In this document: positions 1 to 6,002 of the stretch, in pieces | Layout of the letters: every line of letters starts with the position of its first letter | How positions within the stretch are numbered: position 1 is the stretch's first letter | DNA from: an uncultured Lachnospiraceae bacterium | GTDB lineage: Bacteria > Bacillota > Clostridia > Lachnospirales > Lachnospiraceae | Length of the DNA stretch: 10,080 nucleotides | Reading direction: 5' to 3' | NCBI GenBank assembly: GCA_902795625.1 | Contig: CADBLW010000025.1 | Location: 1-10,080 of the forward strand | Notes under the pieces: model-generated | Told to the model about the DNA's origin: nothing | Database searches by the model: none | What the model saw: the letters and a program-made list of their open reading frames with translations, nothing else | Translations under genes and position numbers: made by a program

Positions 1-512
1 AACTTCTCGTTCTCACGGATCGGGGTGTGGAACGGAGCGATGCGGTTGCCGTAGTCTTCCTTCAGCGCCTCAACGACGTTGCGGAAGGACGCGTTGTCAT
101 CGTCCATGTCCGTTACGAAGATCATGCGGGGCAGCTTGTAGCGCTCGCAGATCTCCCATGCCTTCTTCGTGCCGACTTCGATGCCGGCCTTGCCGGAAAC
201 AACGATCACTGCCGCGTCGGCAGCGCTGACTGCTTCCTCAACCTCACCAACAAAATCGAAATAACCCGGGGTATCCAGGAAATTAATCTTCGTATCTTCC
301 CAGAGGATCGGCACCAGCGTCGTGCTGATCGAGAACAGTCTCTTCTGCTCTTCCTTGTCGTAATCGCTGATGGTGTTGCCCTCTTCCACACGGCCCATAC
401 GCTTGGTAATGCCCGTCGTATATGCCATAGCTTCCACGAGAGTCGTCTTTCCGCACCCGCCGTGACCTAAGATGGCGACATTGCGGATCTTCTCGTACTT
501 GTACGTCTGCAT
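1..512 (-). CDS. EF-G-like translation GTPase, N-terminal part (runs off left edge)
   Basis: The first 170 residues of a translational GTPase of the elongation factor G / TetM superfamily are encoded; the rest lies outside the window. Seen: a P-loop GHGGCGKT at residues 16-23, a switch I region around residues 50-66 (SDYDKEEQKRLFSIS, with Ser where most EF-Gs have the Mg-binding Thr), DTPG at 80-83, and FVTDMD at 132-137 where canonical EF-G has FVNKMD. The NKxD guanine-specificity motif is therefore altered. The start is fixed by GGAGGA at 521-526, 8 nt upstream of the ATG. Family knowledge: many Clostridia carry an extra EF-G-like protein besides FusA; the non-NKxD motif suggests this is that paralogue rather than the housekeeping fusA, which normally sits in the str operon. 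Here it stands alone behind its own strong promoter. Role inferred: ribosome-associated GTPase; the exact step is unknown. Certain as to superfamily, less so as to subfamily. Confidence 0.9.
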   Translation of the reverse strand, partial: MQTYKYEKIRNVAILGHGGCGKTTLVEAMAYTTGITKRMGRVEEGNTISDYDKEEQKRLFSISTTLVPILWEDTKINFLDTPGYFDFVGEVEEAVSAADAAVIVVSGKAGIEVGTKKAWEICERYKLPRMIFVTDMDDDNASFRNVVEALKEDYGNRIAPFHTPIRENEK

Positions 513-520
513 GTTTGTAA

Positions 521-526
521 TCCTCC
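521..526 (-). promoter_or_regulatory. Ribosome binding site of the EF-G-like gene
   Basis: GGAGGA on the minus strand, 8 nt before the ATG at 512-510. It confirms the start of the partial GTPase gene. Confidence 0.8.
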
Positions 527-573
527 AATACTTGTAATGTTCCCCAGTGGAAAATGCGGAGAACCGTATGATG

Positions 574-602
574 ATTTTACCAATTTTCCGAGTAATAATC
601 AA
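574..602 (-). promoter_or_regulatory. Sigma-70 type promoter of the EF-G-like gene
   Basis: On the minus strand TTGATT (602-597) and TAAAAT (579-574) are separated by exactly 17 bp, and TGG before the -10 gives an extended -10. The predicted transcription start is near 567, leaving a 5' leader of about 55 nt. Three phased A-tracts lie directly upstream (606-631). Confidence 0.7.
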
Positions 603-676
603 TTCTTTTTTGTATGTTTTTTCAAGTTTTTGCCGTATACGGCCCATAAGACGCGGTTTCCGATCGCCCTGAACAC

Positions 677-717
677 GAAAAATGCGGCCGCCGTGCTTTT
701 CACACACGACGGCCGCA
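677..717 (-). terminator. Rho-independent terminator of the DUF885 lipoprotein gene
   Basis: A 13-position stem pairs 705-717 with 683-695 around a 9-nt loop. On the minus strand it is followed by five T (complement of 678-682). The only non-Watson-Crick position (691/709) is a G-U wobble in minus-strand RNA but an A-C mismatch in plus-strand RNA, so the hairpin is built for minus-strand transcripts. It begins about 20 nt after the stop codon of the lipoprotein gene. Confidence 0.85.
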
Positions 718-736
718 GAAGAAATCATGCCGGAGA

Positions 737-2731
737 TTACTTGAACTGGTCACCGAGACCGAGATGTTTGCTCAGGACGCCGAAGCTGCAGGGACCGACA
801 TCGAGGAACGCCTTGTATGCTTCCTTTCTCGTCATTCCCTTTGCCATCAATGCATCGACGATGTCGTTGCACATAAAATATCCGAGCGAGTAGTAAATAT
901 AGGTGCCTGGATCGGAAACAACGGCGTCAAGGATCATCTTCGCCGTTGCGGAGCTGTCTCCGTACAAAGAATTTCCGAAGAAGGAACGAACCTTCGCGAG
1001 ATCCCAACCGTAGTAGTTCACACCGATATCGATGGCAGCCACGATCGCATTGAGATAGTTGTGGTCAATGTTGAACATGAAGGCGACATTGTCGTCGCCG
1101 TTGCATGCCCACTTGTACGCTTCGGACTCGATCATCGTAGTCCATCCCTCGGAATAACCGAGATAGGAAAGGGCTGCATTCATCGGATGATATCCTTCCG
1201 AGCTGCTGAAATACTCGAACTGGTACAGGTGACCCGGATATCCCTCATGGGCAAGCGTCGCGAACAACTCGATATCATTGTCGTCGTAATTCGGGTTCAC
1301 GCGGATGATCTTACGGTCAATATTGTCAACCTGAGGAGGCATGAAATATGCAAGTACACCTTCCACACAAAGCTCATCCGGAAGTGCCGAAACCGTATAC
1401 TTCGTCTCACGGATCTCCGGAAAATCCTTTGCAACGATACCCTTGAGCGTATCCAGGATCGTGGTGTAATCCGACGTGCCGTACTCTGCGCTCATGTAGC
1501 GGCTCGTCACGGTTCTGTCGGACAGGTAAACCTGCTCGAACTCCTCTTCCATCTTTTCGATGTTCTTCGTCAGATAATCATACATCTCATCCATCGTCAT
1601 GTCGGAGCCGGTCTTTCCCTGGATCAGATACGTATAGTACTCCTTGCCGCCTTCTCTTGCAGCCAGGCCGAAGGGCTCTGTGATATAGCTTTTAAGATTC
1701 GGCACCTGCTCGTACAGTCTCTTGGCAGCAGGGATTACCGTTTCCTTGAGAACATCCTCGACAGCTGCTGCATAATATCCAACCGTTTCCTCGTCAAATC
1801 CCGCATCGATGGCGTTGGCCTTGAATGCCACAAGGATGATGTTGTCCTCTTCCTCACACAGGGATTCGAGGTTGTCAAGAGTAGTTTCATACATGTCCTC
1901 GGTCAGGCACGCACCATTATCGCACAGCTCCTTCATCGCATCATACAGAGTGTCAATGTACGGTCCCATGGATTCCAGGGCCTTGACATAGTTGTCCAGA
2001 TCGGCCTTCTCAATGAGAACGAACTCCATGAACGTCTGCATGATCCCGTTGATCGCGTTGTTGCTCTCGGACATCAGAGAGTTGTTGACCGCTTTGTCCG
2101 AGAGATCCTGGGAGCGGGAAACAAGATTGATCTCATACATGAGACGGTCATAGTTGATCTGCTGCGCCTTGGTCAGATTGTCATAATTGAAATCATAGAT
2201 TCCCTTCAGGTTATCCACAAAATCAAGATATGCCTGCTTCATGTCGACGATCTCATCCTCAGCGGAGGATTCGAAGGTCGGCTCGATCCCGTAATTTTCC
2301 GGATGCTCGATATAAAAATGGATCGTCAGATAATCCGTGCCCATCATGTAGACAAACACGTCATCCAGATACTTGTTGAAAGCAGCCTGCTCCTCTTCCT
2401 TCGACCCGAACTGACCCGAAGGCGTCGGTGAAGGCGTCGCGGGCTCCGGCGTAGGCGTATCCGGTGCTTCTGTAGGCGTTACTTCCGCCGTGGGCGTAAC
2501 CTCGCCTGTAGGCGTAATCTCACCGGTCGGTGTCACCTCACCTGTCGGGGTTACCTCCCCCGTCGGCGTCACATCACCCGAAGGCGTAACCTCGCTCGTG
2601 GGTGTCGATGTATTCGTTCCGTTTCCCTTAGATTTGCGCTCATCAACTGTGGTTTTGCTGCACCCGGTCACCATTGCAACGATCAACAGCATGCACAGCA
2701 GCTTGCGCAACCAGTTCCTCTTATTCTTCAT
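737..2731 (-). CDS. DUF885-family lipoprotein, predicted zinc metallopeptidase with Thr-Pro repeat stalk
   Basis: This gene encodes a 664-residue exported protein. Residues 1-24 are a lipoprotein signal peptide (KNKR... basic start, hydrophobic core, VTGC lipobox, Cys24), so it should be anchored to the outer face of the membrane. Residues 36-105 form a Thr/Pro/Ser/Glu-rich linker with seven VTPTGE-like hexads at 48-89. The rest matches the DUF885 family: HEGYPGH at 495-501 (an HExxPGH zinc-site signature) and SEGW at 527-530, the usual downstream Glu that would complete the site. Family knowledge: DUF885 proteins are placed among the zincin-like metallopeptidases, but substrates are mostly unknown; inferred role is extracellular peptide hydrolysis. 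The reading frame is open upstream to an ATG at 2836, but that lies at or before the predicted transcription start. The ATG at 2731 has AAAGGA 10 nt upstream and begins the signal peptide. It is monocistronic, with its own promoter and terminator, divergent from an XRE regulator that may control it. Confidence 0.88.
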   Translation of the reverse strand: MKNKRNWLRKLLCMLLIVAMVTGCSKTTVDERKSKGNGTNTSTPTSEVTPSGDVTPTGEVTPTGEVTPTGEITPTGEVTPTAEVTPTEAPDTPTPEPATPSPTPSGQFGSKEEEQAAFNKYLDDVFVYMMGTDYLTIHFYIEHPENYGIEPTFESSAEDEIVDMKQAYLDFVDNLKGIYDFNYDNLTKAQQINYDRLMYEINLVSRSQDLSDKAVNNSLMSESNNAINGIMQTFMEFVLIEKADLDNYVKALESMGPYIDTLYDAMKELCDNGACLTEDMYETTLDNLESLCEEEDNIILVAFKANAIDAGFDEETVGYYAAAVEDVLKETVIPAAKRLYEQVPNLKSYITEPFGLAAREGGKEYYTYLIQGKTGSDMTMDEMYDYLTKNIEKMEEEFEQVYLSDRTVTSRYMSAEYGTSDYTTILDTLKGIVAKDFPEIRETKYTVSALPDELCVEGVLAYFMPPQVDNIDRKIIRVNPNYDDNDIELFATLAHEGYPGHLYQFEYFSSSEGYHPMNAALSYLGYSEGWTTMIESEAYKWACNGDDNVAFMFNIDHNYLNAIVAAIDIGVNYYGWDLAKVRSFFGNSLYGDSSATAKMILDAVVSDPGTYIYYSLGYFMCNDIVDALMAKGMTRKEAYKAFLDVGPCSFGVLSKHLGLGDQFK
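2465..2590 (-). repeat. Seven tandem 18-bp repeats encoding VTPTGE hexads
   Basis: Residues 48-89 of the lipoprotein read VTPSGD, VTPTGE three times, ITPTGE, VTPTAE, VTPTEA. The DNA copies differ mainly at third codon positions, so the array is conserved as protein rather than being a fresh expansion. It probably acts as an extended wall-spanning spacer between lipid anchor and catalytic domain. Confidence 0.9.
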
Positions 2732-2741
2732 ATACGGAAAA

Positions 2742-2747
2742 TCCTTT
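2742..2747 (-). promoter_or_regulatory. Ribosome binding site deciding the lipoprotein start
   Basis: AAAGGA on the minus strand, 10 nt before the ATG at 2731-2729. The site lies in the loop and one arm of a small possible hairpin (GGAAA/TTTCC). It favours this start over the in-frame ATG at 2836. Confidence 0.65.
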
Positions 2748-2841
2748 CCCGACCCGGCAAAGACCGTCCCCGAGCCGAACGCTTCTGTCAAATCCCGGCT
2801 GCACGCCCCATGTGCGCTGAAATTTGCGGTCTGCACTTCAA

Positions 2842-2870
2842 ATTATATGAAAATCCGTCAATTTTGGCAA
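2842..2870 (-). promoter_or_regulatory. Promoter of the DUF885 lipoprotein gene
   Basis: Minus-strand TTGCCA (2870-2865), a 17-bp spacer and a perfect TATAAT (2847-2842). The predicted start is near 2835, giving a leader of about 100 nt. It lies back to back with the regulator's promoter, the two -35 boxes being about 33 bp apart across an AT-rich stretch. Confidence 0.78.
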
Positions 2871-2903
2871 CGAAAATATTTAAAAAGTTTCATATTTGCC
2901 CTA

Positions 2904-2932
2904 TTGCATTTTTCGTAAATATCTGTTACAAT
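2904..2932 (+). promoter_or_regulatory. Promoter of the XRE regulator gene
   Basis: TTGCAT (2904-2909), a 17-bp spacer and TACAAT (2927-2932). The predicted transcription start is near 2939, just before the GTTTAC half-site cluster. The -35 box is weak (3 of 6 consensus positions), the -10 strong. Confidence 0.6.
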
Positions 2933-2942
2933 CCAATTGGTT

Positions 2943-2980
2943 GTAAACTTAGTTTACGGAAACAAAGTTTACGGGTTTAC
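2943..2980 (+). promoter_or_regulatory. Candidate operator: cluster of GTAAAC/GTTTAC half-sites
   Basis: GTAAAC-TTA-GTTTAC forms a perfect inverted repeat at 2943-2957, followed by two more GTTTAC copies at 2967-2972 and 2975-2980. The cluster covers the start of the transcript of the XRE gene, where bound protein would block RNA polymerase. The natural candidate binder is the XRE protein itself; this is inference from position. Confidence 0.5.
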
Positions 2981-2997
2981 GTTATATCAAGAGGAAC

Positions 2998-3003
2998 AGG
3001 AGG
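2998..3003 (+). promoter_or_regulatory. Ribosome binding site of the XRE regulator gene
   Basis: AGGAGG, 6 nt upstream of the ATG at 3010; this fixes the start. Confidence 0.85.
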
Positions 3004-3009
3004 AATATT

Positions 3010-3543
3010 ATGGACAGATCCGAAATCGGTCACATCATCAAGGAAGCCCGTCTGGCCAAGAAGATGACGCAGAGCCAGGTCGTCGGCGATTTTATTACGC
3101 GCAATATGCTTTCTCAGATTGAGAGCGGCACTGCCGTTCCGTCTATTAAGACATTGGAATACCTTTCGAAGAAGCTGGATATTTCCATTCATTTGCTGAC
3201 TCCCGAGGAGCGCAGACTTTCCATCACGGAGAACGAGGGAGATTCTGTACCGCTCAGGAAAGCCAAGGAACAGTACCGTGCCGGCGATTACCGCACCGCT
3301 GCTGCTACCGTCAAGAGCCTTCTCAATCCGGAGAATCTCTTCTACGACGAGGCATGCGCCGTATACACAATGAGCTGTCTTGCACACGCAAAGGAACTCG
3401 GTGTATCTGCCGCTGAGGCAAGCTCCTACGCAAAGGAAGCAATGTTCTACGCTGACAAGGGGTTCTACTCCTGCCGCGAGTGGAAGGTTGAGGCATGCTG
3501 CCTTGTGGAGAGCGCACAGACCGGAAGCAACGACAAGGACTGA
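3010..3543 (+). CDS. XRE-family transcriptional regulator with TPR-like C-terminal part
   Basis: The gene encodes a 177-residue cytoplasmic DNA-binding protein. Residues 7-62 form an HTH_3/XRE domain: the turn region reads MTQSQVVGDFITRNMLSQIESG (19-40, split here as helix 2 MTQSQVVGDF and helix 3 TRNMLSQIESG), followed by the usual VPSIKTLEYLSKKL helix. Residues 75-160 are helical and amphipathic; the stretch RKAKEQYRAGDYRTAAATV resembles a tetratricopeptide helix pair. That arrangement is common in clostridial XRE-TPR regulators, some of which bind peptides, but the C-terminal part here is short (roughly two or three helix pairs). It is transcribed divergently from the DUF885 lipoprotein and lies above a palindromic half-site cluster, suggesting autoregulation and perhaps control of the lipoprotein. 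Monocistronic; a strong hairpin follows. Ligand and regulon cannot be read from the sequence. Confidence 0.88.
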   Translation: MDRSEIGHIIKEARLAKKMTQSQVVGDFITRNMLSQIESGTAVPSIKTLEYLSKKLDISIHLLTPEERRLSITENEGDSVPLRKAKEQYRAGDYRTAAATVKSLLNPENLFYDEACAVYTMSCLAHAKELGVSAAEASSYAKEAMFYADKGFYSCREWKVEACCLVESAQTGSNDKD

Positions 3544-3572
3544 TGTTGTGACACAATCAAACAGATTAACAC

Positions 3573-3612
3573 AGAACGCGCAGGCGATTTGCCTGCGCGT
3601 TCTTGTTTATTA
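3573..3612 (+). terminator. Terminator between the convergent XRE and exported-repeat-protein genes
   Basis: A perfect 13-bp stem (3573-3585 with 3591-3603) around the loop GATTT, followed on the plus strand by TTGTTTATTATATT. It ends the XRE transcript. The stem has no mismatch on either strand and the minus-strand tail (TGTGTTAATCTGTTTG) is moderately T-rich, so it may also serve the converging operon whose last stop codon is at 3639. Confidence 0.8.
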
Positions 3613-3638
3613 TATTGCTTTAAGGATCGGATAAAACC

Positions 3639-6002
3639 TCACTCCCCGATTTCCGCGGTGCGGATGATGAACTTCACTTCCCCGCTCATACCGTCGGCGA
3701 TCCCGGAGTAATTGTCATAGGTATCGGTGACAGACGCAATAGCCTTCACGCGGTCAATGAGAGTTTCAACATTGCCGTCGAACAGCGCAACAATCTTCTG
3801 TACAGCCTCACGATCAAATTCCCCGATTCCATCAGAGAGAGCCTGTGCACCATCGCGCAGCTGCCGGATTCCTTCCTTTAGAGCAGGTATCCCGTCGCGC
3901 AGTTTTGCAGCTCCCTTGTGAAGCTCTTCCACGCCGGAAGCCAGATCGGCAGTTCCCTTCTCGAGCTGCTTAGCTCCGTCTGCAACGGCATCAGCACCTT
4001 CGGCTGCCTGAGAGACACCGTCAGTGTATGCCTTGAGGCCTTCATAGAACTGTCTGTATTCATTGAGCGACTGTTTCAACTCCCCGATCTTTACGACTCC
4101 TGCCTCTGCAGCAGCAAGCTTTGTTTTCACTTCATCACTGTTCATCGCATCCGCAATTGCCTTATCAATCTGCTTCTGCGTGTTCTCGGAGATCGTCTTC
4201 CGGATCTCCGCGGATGACAGTTTATCCTCCGTAGTTTTCGAGATGATCGCTGTGATCTCATTGCTCCTCATCTGTTCGTCAACAGCGGCTTCAAGCGATT
4301 TTGAAACCTCTGCAGATTCCATTTTGTCGACTACAGTACTCTCAATCAGGCCCTTCACTTCCGCACTGTTCATCTGTGCTTCCTTTGCCGCATTCAACTG
4401 TTCCTGCGTTGCCTTGTCGATCATACCGGCTGCGACACCGGCCTCATAAGTATCCTGTGTCATCCCCGCTGCGCTCAGCACCTTGGCAAAAACCTGTGCC
4501 TTTACGGCTTCCTCCACCTGTGCTCGAACCTTCGCTTCCACTGCAGTCACAACCTTCGCGGTGACCTCACTCCGAACAGTATCGGTAACGGCTTTCTCGA
4601 CCTCACTGCGGACAGCCGTTGTCACCTGCTCTTCGATGTATCCCCTCTTTGCTTCGACAAGCTTTTTTACTTCCTCCTCTGCCTGCCTGTACACAGCGTC
4701 CTTATCGAGCGTCGAGATCACGTTGTCAAGCACTGTCTCGTAATTGTCAATGGTAAGTGTCGGGATGGTGAGTCCTGCCGCGGTCAGCTGCTGCTGAGCC
4801 TCGGAAAGCAGGCTGTTGAACACTTCCTTCGCTCCTTCCCGAAGCGCCTCGGAATTGGCATCAAGCTTCGAAAGCCCTGCATCGAGAGTCGCTGCTCCAT
4901 CTGCCAGCTGCCCTGCGCCATCCGATGCCTTCTTAGCGCCGTCAGCCAGCTGTTTCGAACCGTCCGCCAGCTTGCCCGCTCCTTCCGAAAGCGCATCCGT
5001 GCTGTCCAGCAGCGTGCAAAGCCCTTCGTATAAAGCGTCAGACCCATTCTCCAGTTTCGTCATCGCATCCGTGATCTGCGCGAGAATTTCATCAACCTTT
5101 GAAAGGGAATCGAGTTTTCCGACGTTCAGTCCGCGGAACACTTCGTTCGTTGCGATCGTCAGGGTCATTCCCATCGAAAAATTCTTCACATCTGCCGTAA
5201 TCTCCACAAAATCCGGCACGGAAATGTCTTCTCCGGAAATCCCGAGATCCTCCGCGAGTCCGGGGAAAGCCCAGCCGACAACCGCCATTCTCGAACCGTC
5301 ATTGACCAGTCGTCCGTTGGTCACGGACACATTGGAAAATGTCTCGCTGTCCAGCAGCGCGCCGGTGATCATCACAAACGGAATATACACTGTTGTCTCC
5401 GTACCGTCGATCATCACAGTCTCGCTCTTTCGGTTCTCATAATCAAAGCGTATCGTAACCGTTCCGCTCTTTCCGGCGATGTCCTTCGCGGAGATTTCCT
5501 TGCCGTCAAGAAAATAAGTCACATGCACTGCCACAGGCACTTCCGCATTCGAATTGCCGCGGTAATACACATCGCCGTCCGATACGTTCCATACCTTCTT
5601 CGCACCGTCTTCCGTCATCGTGCTGTTTCCCTTCACGACCTCAATATCCGTGAGGTCAGACACATCCGTGACCGCCTCGTTTCCGGCAGAACCGCTGAGC
5701 CAGTCACTCACAATGACCTTGTTCGACGTACCGTCCGCATCCGCAAGGACATAGACCGTCTCCTTCTTGACAACACCCGTTTCTTCTGATCCGGATGATA
5801 CCTTCCTGTCTTCAGCCGGGGCGCCGGAAACCACCGTCTCCGTTTGTTCGGAAAATTCACTGCTCACGGTATTTTCCGTCTTATTGTCATCGTCAGCTCC
5901 CGCCACGCACATGCCACAGCCGGCCATGCCCAGCACCATAGCTGCGCTCAATGCGATCGCAAGGATCAACCTGCACGGTTTGTTATCCCACATATTTCTC
6001 AT
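3639..6002 (-). CDS. Exported YhgE/Pip-like heptad-repeat protein, probable lipoprotein partner of the MMPL transporter
   Basis: The 787-residue product starts with an export signal (residues 1-29; hydrophobic LILAIALSAAMVLGMAGC with a lipobox-like end at Cys29; cleavage after AGA near residue 36 is an alternative). Residues about 65-300 are beta-rich and recall the N-terminal domain of clostridial YhgE/Pip-like proteins. Then come six xxxLxxG heptads (335-376), a helical region with Val at every fourth residue (457-508), four 17-residue repeats (545-612), and eight more xxxLxxG heptads (670-725). Unlike true YhgE/Pip proteins there is no C-terminal multi-TM domain, so the whole protein should lie outside the membrane. 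The start at 6002 is chosen for AAAGGAG 8 nt upstream; an ATG at 6026 lacks a site. It overlaps the MMPL gene by 20 bp, so it is likely co-translated. Inferred role: extended stalk or adaptor for that transporter. Function is not established. Confidence 0.8.
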   Translation of the reverse strand: MRNMWDNKPCRLILAIALSAAMVLGMAGCGMCVAGADDDNKTENTVSSEFSEQTETVVSGAPAEDRKVSSGSEETGVVKKETVYVLADADGTSNKVIVSDWLSGSAGNEAVTDVSDLTDIEVVKGNSTMTEDGAKKVWNVSDGDVYYRGNSNAEVPVAVHVTYFLDGKEISAKDIAGKSGTVTIRFDYENRKSETVMIDGTETTVYIPFVMITGALLDSETFSNVSVTNGRLVNDGSRMAVVGWAFPGLAEDLGISGEDISVPDFVEITADVKNFSMGMTLTIATNEVFRGLNVGKLDSLSKVDEILAQITDAMTKLENGSDALYEGLCTLLDSTDALSEGAGKLADGSKQLADGAKKASDGAGQLADGAATLDAGLSKLDANSEALREGAKEVFNSLLSEAQQQLTAAGLTIPTLTIDNYETVLDNVISTLDKDAVYRQAEEEVKKLVEAKRGYIEEQVTTAVRSEVEKAVTDTVRSEVTAKVVTAVEAKVRAQVEEAVKAQVFAKVLSAAGMTQDTYEAGVAAGMIDKATQEQLNAAKEAQMNSAEVKGLIESTVVDKMESAEVSKSLEAAVDEQMRSNEITAIISKTTEDKLSSAEIRKTISENTQKQIDKAIADAMNSDEVKTKLAAAEAGVVKIGELKQSLNEYRQFYEGLKAYTDGVSQAAEGADAVADGAKQLEKGTADLASGVEELHKGAAKLRDGIPALKEGIRQLRDGAQALSDGIGEFDREAVQKIVALFDGNVETLIDRVKAIASVTDTYDNYSGIADGMSGEVKFIIRTAEIGE
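3828..3995 (-). repeat. C-terminal block of eight xxxLxxG heptads
   Basis: Residues 670-725 run ADAVADG, AKQLEKG, TADLASG, VEELHKG, AAKLRDG, IPALKEG, IRQLRDG, AQALSDG. This is the Leu-Gly heptad pattern known from YhgE/Pip proteins, probably a long helical rod. Confidence 0.9.
4167..4370 (-). repeat. Four tandem 17-residue (51-bp) repeats
   Basis: Residues 545-612 divide into NSAEVKGLIESTVVDKM, ESAEVSKSLEAAVDEQM, RSNEITAIISKTTEDKL and SSAEIRKTISENTQKQI. Shared positions are S2, E4, V/I5, L/I9 and a closing M/L/I17. A partial fifth copy (NSDEVKTKL) follows after eight residues. DNA identity is low, so the repeat is old. Confidence 0.8.
4479..4634 (-). repeat. Thirteen tandem tetrads with Val at every fourth residue
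   Basis: Residues 457-508 read as EEQV, TTAV, RSEV, EKAV, TDTV, RSEV, TAKV, VTAV, EAKV, RAQV, EEAV, KAQV, FAKV: Val at 460, 464 and so on to 508 with no break. The other positions are charged, Ala or Thr. Confidence 0.92.
4875..5000 (-). repeat. First block of six xxxLxxG heptads
   Basis: Residues 335-376 run TDALSEG, AGKLADG, SKQLADG, AKKASDG, AGQLADG, AATLDAG. Same motif as the C-terminal block; the two flank the Val-tetrad and 17-residue repeat region, suggesting that the chain may fold back on itself. Confidence 0.88.

Noticed and set aside
632..643. A 12-bp perfect palindrome GCCGTATACGGC upstream of the EF-G-like promoter
   Set aside because: Short, single, and upstream of the A-tracts with no partner site; a protein-binding role is possible but not supported. 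As a terminator it lacks length.
764..2431. A 555-codon open reading frame on the plus strand
   Set aside because: It lies wholly antisense to the DUF885 lipoprotein, which has a signal peptide, family motifs, promoter and terminator. The plus-strand frame shows no recognisable domain and is best explained as a codon-usage shadow.
2490..2590. The 18-bp repeats as a possible CRISPR or satellite array
   Set aside because: There are no spacers; the repeats are in frame and code for a Thr-Pro linker.
2732..2836. N-terminal extension of the lipoprotein to the ATG at 2836
   Set aside because: That ATG lies at the predicted transcription start, has no ribosome site, and would place about 35 residues in front of a clean lipoprotein signal.
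4816..5442. A 208-codon Ser/Ala/Pro-rich frame on the plus strand
   Set aside because: It is the antisense image of the xxxLxxG heptads and neighbouring sequence; low complexity, with no promoter or ribosome site seen.
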